64,000 nt of DNA from Candidatus Margulisiibacteriota bacterium. Lineage in GTDB: Bacteria > Margulisbacteria > Riflemargulisbacteria > GWF2-39-127. The translations under genes were made by a program, and so were the position numbers. Location of the stretch: assembly GCA_003242895.1 (NCBI GenBank), contig QKMY01000057.1, positions 62,001 to 126,000 of the forward strand, given 5' to 3'. Positions 61,504-64,000 of the stretch are shown here, piece after piece; position 1 is the first letter of the stretch, and each line of letters opens with the position of its first letter. The notes beneath the pieces are model-generated. The model was not told the DNA's origin. It ran no database searches and was given only the letters and a program-made list of their open reading frames with translations.

Positions 61504-64000
61504 ATGAGTGTTTTAATAGCAGAAAATCAAACAATAGGTGGTCGGTATCAGCTGGTCCGGAGGCTGGGGATGGGAATCGCCAGTGAAGTCTGGGAAGCAG
61601 AAGATATCCAGGCGAAGAACGAGGTTGTAATCAAGCTGCTCAAAGAGGACGTCAGCTCGAAATACATCGAAGATCTTCTCAGATATAAAAAAGACATGGA
61701 AGGCTCGGTAAAGCTCGAACATGAAAACCTGGTAAGGGTATATGGGGCGGGAGATTATCAGGAACGCCAGTATCTGGTAGTCGAGAAACTTGCTGGGGAA
61801 AGTCTGGACAAAGTCCTGGAGCGAGGGAAGCGGCATAGTGTCGATGAGGCAATTGAGATAATCAAACAGATTGGGCACGGGATTGAGTACCTGCATAGGT
61901 CTGGGAAAGTGCATCGGGACTTGAGCACCCGGAATGTCATGGTGAATGAAGGAACGCAGGAAGTAAAGGTAGGAGATTATGGGGTGGCCCAGATACTCGA
62001 GTTGGGGAAGATAAAAGAAGAAAACGAGATCGTGATGATTTTCGGGTATATGTCACCGGAAGCAACGGGAGTGGTAAATAAACGGATCGATGAACGAAGT
62101 GATCTGTATTCATTAGGGATAATTTTTTATGAATTATTAACCGGGGAGAAGCCGTTTAAAGGGCGGGATGTGAACCGGTTATTACATGAACAGGTAGCGG
62201 TGGTAGCTCCTAGTCCGGGAAGCAGTGACCGGGCGGTCCCTGCGGTAATCTCAAAGATCGTCATGAAGTTGATAGAGAAAGAGCCGGAACTGAGATATCA
62301 AGAGATAGGCGGGCTATTGTATGATCTGGACCGGTACAGCAAGGGAGAGAAGTCCTTCGTCGTTGGCGAAAAGGACAAAAAAGTAAAATTGAATTATCAG
62401 ACGAATCTGGTTGGTCGAGACGAAGAGCTTTTTACGGTAAAGCAATTAATAAAAGAAGCCAAAGGCGGCAAAGGAGGGATCTGCCTGATCGGTGGCGAGG
62501 CTGGTATTGGAAAGAGCCGGCTTGCGGAAGAGGTCCGGGGAGAGGTTTTTAGTCTTGAAGGAGTGGTGTTCCGAGGTAGATGTGTTGACCAGGTAAACAA
62601 AATACCATATTTGCCGTTTAAGGATATATTAAATGAGTATCTAAGAGTTCTCGACAAATTACCGGATGCGCAAAAGGCACAGGAAATAGCTGCACTAAAA
62701 GAGGTTGTTGGGGAGCTAGGCGAAATAATATTAAAAATAAATAGCGGAATAAGTTCCGTTTTCGAAAATGTTCCCAAATTAGTGCCTTTAGATCCTACGA
62801 AGGATAATAAACGTTTTTTGATGGTCGCTGCTGATTTTTTCTGTCAACTCATGCGTAGCAATAACAAAGTCTGTGTTCTCTTTATTGATGATCTGCAATG
62901 GGCTGACGAAGGTTCTTTGAGCTTGATGGAGGAAATCTGTGAGCGTATTAACCAAAGTCACTTGGTAATGCTTGGGACCTACCGTGATAATGAGGTTGAT
63001 GCCGAGCATAGTCTTAGCAAGATTAAGAACAAAATGAAAGACCAGGGTTTAGCGGAAATACAATTGCTGCCTTTCGATTTGAATCGTATGAATAAGTTAA
63101 TCGCGAACCTGCTGGGAGAGGCTCAGGAAAAATCTAAGGAATTGAGTGAATATATCCTTGAAAAGACAAAAGGCAACCCGTTTTATGCAATCAATGTAGT
63201 CCGGGAACTTATCGATAAAAATGCAGTTGAGTGGATAGATGGTCTCTGGGAGAAGAAGTGGAATAAAATAAGAGAATTAATCATTCCCACCAACATGGTC
63301 GATCTCATTTTGCGTAGAATCAATAAGATAAATGATGAGTTGTTAAATGTTTTGATAATCGGCGCAATAATCGGCAGAGAATTCGATCTGGAGCTGTTAT
63401 TTGAGCTTATTGATAATGACAAAGAAACAATTATTAAGCTGATCGACGAAGGTGTTGGCCTGCAACTGCTGGAACTGAGCAGCGAGCGTGGTAAATTGCT
63501 TTTCGTCCATGATAGGGTCCGTGATGCTTTTTATCGCAAGATCGATAGAAATAATATCGAAGAATTGCATGTACGAATAGCAGACGCTATCGAGAAAATA
63601 AATAAAGAAACAATAGACAAAGTAGTATTTGATCTGGCTTACCATTATACGGCGGGAAAAAATAAAGAGAAGTCGTTACTATATAGCCTTCCTGCGGCTG
63701 CAAAGGCAAAAGAGGGATATGCTAATGAAGAGGCGGTCAAATATTTCGAAATAGCAATAGCTTTGCTGGAAGAGCAGCAAAAAGTAGGTGAAGAGGTATG
63801 GATATCTGCTCATAATGAAACTGCTGAAGTATACGAGGTAATGGGAAAAATGGCAGATGCTGTTCGAATTTACACCGCGTTATTGCCATATAAAAACACT
63901 TCTCTTGATCAAGCCGCAATTTATCGGAAAATCGGCGGTGCATGGTTCAAGCTGGGCGAGCTTAACGCCTGTGAAGAGAGTTTAACCAAAAGCATAACCC
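61504..64000 (+). CDS. Protein kinase fused to a STAND ATPase and TPR-like region (3' end beyond window)
   Basis: 832 residues visible, open to the window edge. Kinase domain (about 12-280): glycine loop LGMGIASEV, VIK with Lys44, catalytic loop HRDLSTRN (137-144), DYG (158-160) in place of DFG, and SPEA (184-187). Then a linker and a STAND/AAA-16-like ATPase: GGEAGIGKS (330-338), VLFIDDLQWAD (458-468) and a winged-helix region. From about residue 720 come TPR-like helices. The layout is like PknK-type regulators. The loop has Ser-Thr-Arg instead of Lys-Pro, as in tyrosine kinases. The start ATG has GGGGAAGAGGGGG upstream. The first ~900 bases are richer in G and C than the rest. Confidence 0.88.
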   Translation, partial: MSVLIAENQTIGGRYQLVRRLGMGIASEVWEAEDIQAKNEVVIKLLKEDVSSKYIEDLLRYKKDMEGSVKLEHENLVRVYGAGDYQERQYLVVEKLAGESLDKVLERGKRHSVDEAIEIIKQIGHGIEYLHRSGKVHRDLSTRNVMVNEGTQEVKVGDYGVAQILELGKIKEENEIVMIFGYMSPEATGVVNKRIDERSDLYSLGIIFYELLTGEKPFKGRDVNRLLHEQVAVVAPSPGSSDRAVPAVISKIVMKLIEKEPELRYQEIGGLLYDLDRYSKGEKSFVVGEKDKKVKLNYQTNLVGRDEELFTVKQLIKEAKGGKGGICLIGGEAGIGKSRLAEEVRGEVFSLEGVVFRGRCVDQVNKIPYLPFKDILNEYLRVLDKLPDAQKAQEIAALKEVVGELGEIILKINSGISSVFENVPKLVPLDPTKDNKRFLMVAADFFCQLMRSNNKVCVLFIDDLQWADEGSLSLMEEICERINQSHLVMLGTYRDNEVDAEHSLSKIKNKMKDQGLAEIQLLPFDLNRMNKLIANLLGEAQEKSKELSEYILEKTKGNPFYAINVVRELIDKNAVEWIDGLWEKKWNKIRELIIPTNMVDLILRRINKINDELLNVLIIGAIIGREFDLELLFELIDNDKETIIKLIDEGVGLQLLELSSERGKLLFVHDRVRDAFYRKIDRNNIEELHVRIADAIEKINKETIDKVVFDLAYHYTAGKNKEKSLLYSLPAAAKAKEGYANEEAVKYFEIAIALLEEQQKVGEEVWISAHNETAEVYEVMGKMADAVRIYTALLPYKNTSLDQAAIYRKIGGAWFKLGELNACEESLTKSIT

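Noticed and set aside
1-64000. CRISPR array, insertion sequence, prophage or integrase
   Set aside because: No regularly spaced repeats, transposase or integrase motifs or terminal repeats were seen anywhere in the window.

Overview
The window is 64 kb of gene-dense, AT-rich bacterial chromosome with short intergenic gaps. A single run of flagellar genes fills about 7.1-37.0 kb. Its order (flgB-flgC-fliF-G-H-I-J ... fliL-fliN-fliO-P-Q-R-flhB-A-F-G-fliA) resembles that of Firmicutes and several deep-branching phyla. Accessory genes point the same way: a TIGR02530-type protein, a YvyF-like protein, a protein with a SwrB/DUF6115-like C-terminus, FapA and PyrR. Three lytic transglycosylases, an FtsH without neighbouring HflKC and an 'alternative bacterial GlmU' type nucleotidyltransferase would fit an uncultured candidate lineage. 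Margulisbacteria/Melainabacteria-like is a guess; there is no rRNA or tRNA gene to decide it.

Layout. 1-1.1 kb: 3' end of a glycoside hydrolase. 1.2-6.9 kb (minus strand): a phosphohexomutase fused to an N-terminal helix-turn-helix region, a ClpX-like AAA+ unfoldase without the zinc domain, a possible 52-residue protein, and a sugar-nucleotide epimerase. 7.1-8.3 kb: a FlgN-like chaperone, and a MerR-type regulator divergent from flgB with well-formed promoters on both strands. 8.4-34.8 kb: one long plus-strand flagellar run covering rod, MS ring, switch, export ATPase, hook and cap, export gate, FlhF/FlhG and sigma-28, then FapA and two poorly known proteins. 34.8-37.0 kb: a zinc-ribbon YvyF-like gene on the minus strand and motA-motB. 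37.0-39.9 kb (minus): a PD-(D/E)XK-type protein and two tandem hemerythrins. 40.2-46.3 kb (plus): a TPR lytic transglycosylase, a GGQ release-factor-like protein, a chemoreceptor followed by a solute-binding protein, and an acyltransferase. 46.4-57.1 kb: an RsbW-like protein, mtaB-rsmE, a GlmU-like gene, and a minus-strand run slt-ruvB-hisB-pyrR-ftsH. 57.2-64 kb: a YifB/ComM ATPase, a histidine kinase and receiver-only regulator transcribed away from each other, and the 5' part of a large kinase-STAND protein that runs off the window.

How it fits together. The flagellar run encodes most of the basal body and export gate, but fliE, fliM and the distal rod, filament and cap genes are not in the window. 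FliN carries two N-terminal EIDALL peptides of the kind normally found on FliM, directly downstream of fliL where fliM would be expected. A ~100-residue extracytoplasmic module occurs both in the MotE-like protein of the operon and in a SwrB-like membrane protein just upstream of motAB. This shared module is the strongest candidate here for an undescribed part of a flagellar system. Other items worth following are the HTH-phosphomutase fusion, the tyrosine-kinase-like catalytic loop of the kinase-STAND protein, an apparent AUU/AUC start codon, and a possible leaderless merR transcript with a dyad in its promoter spacer.
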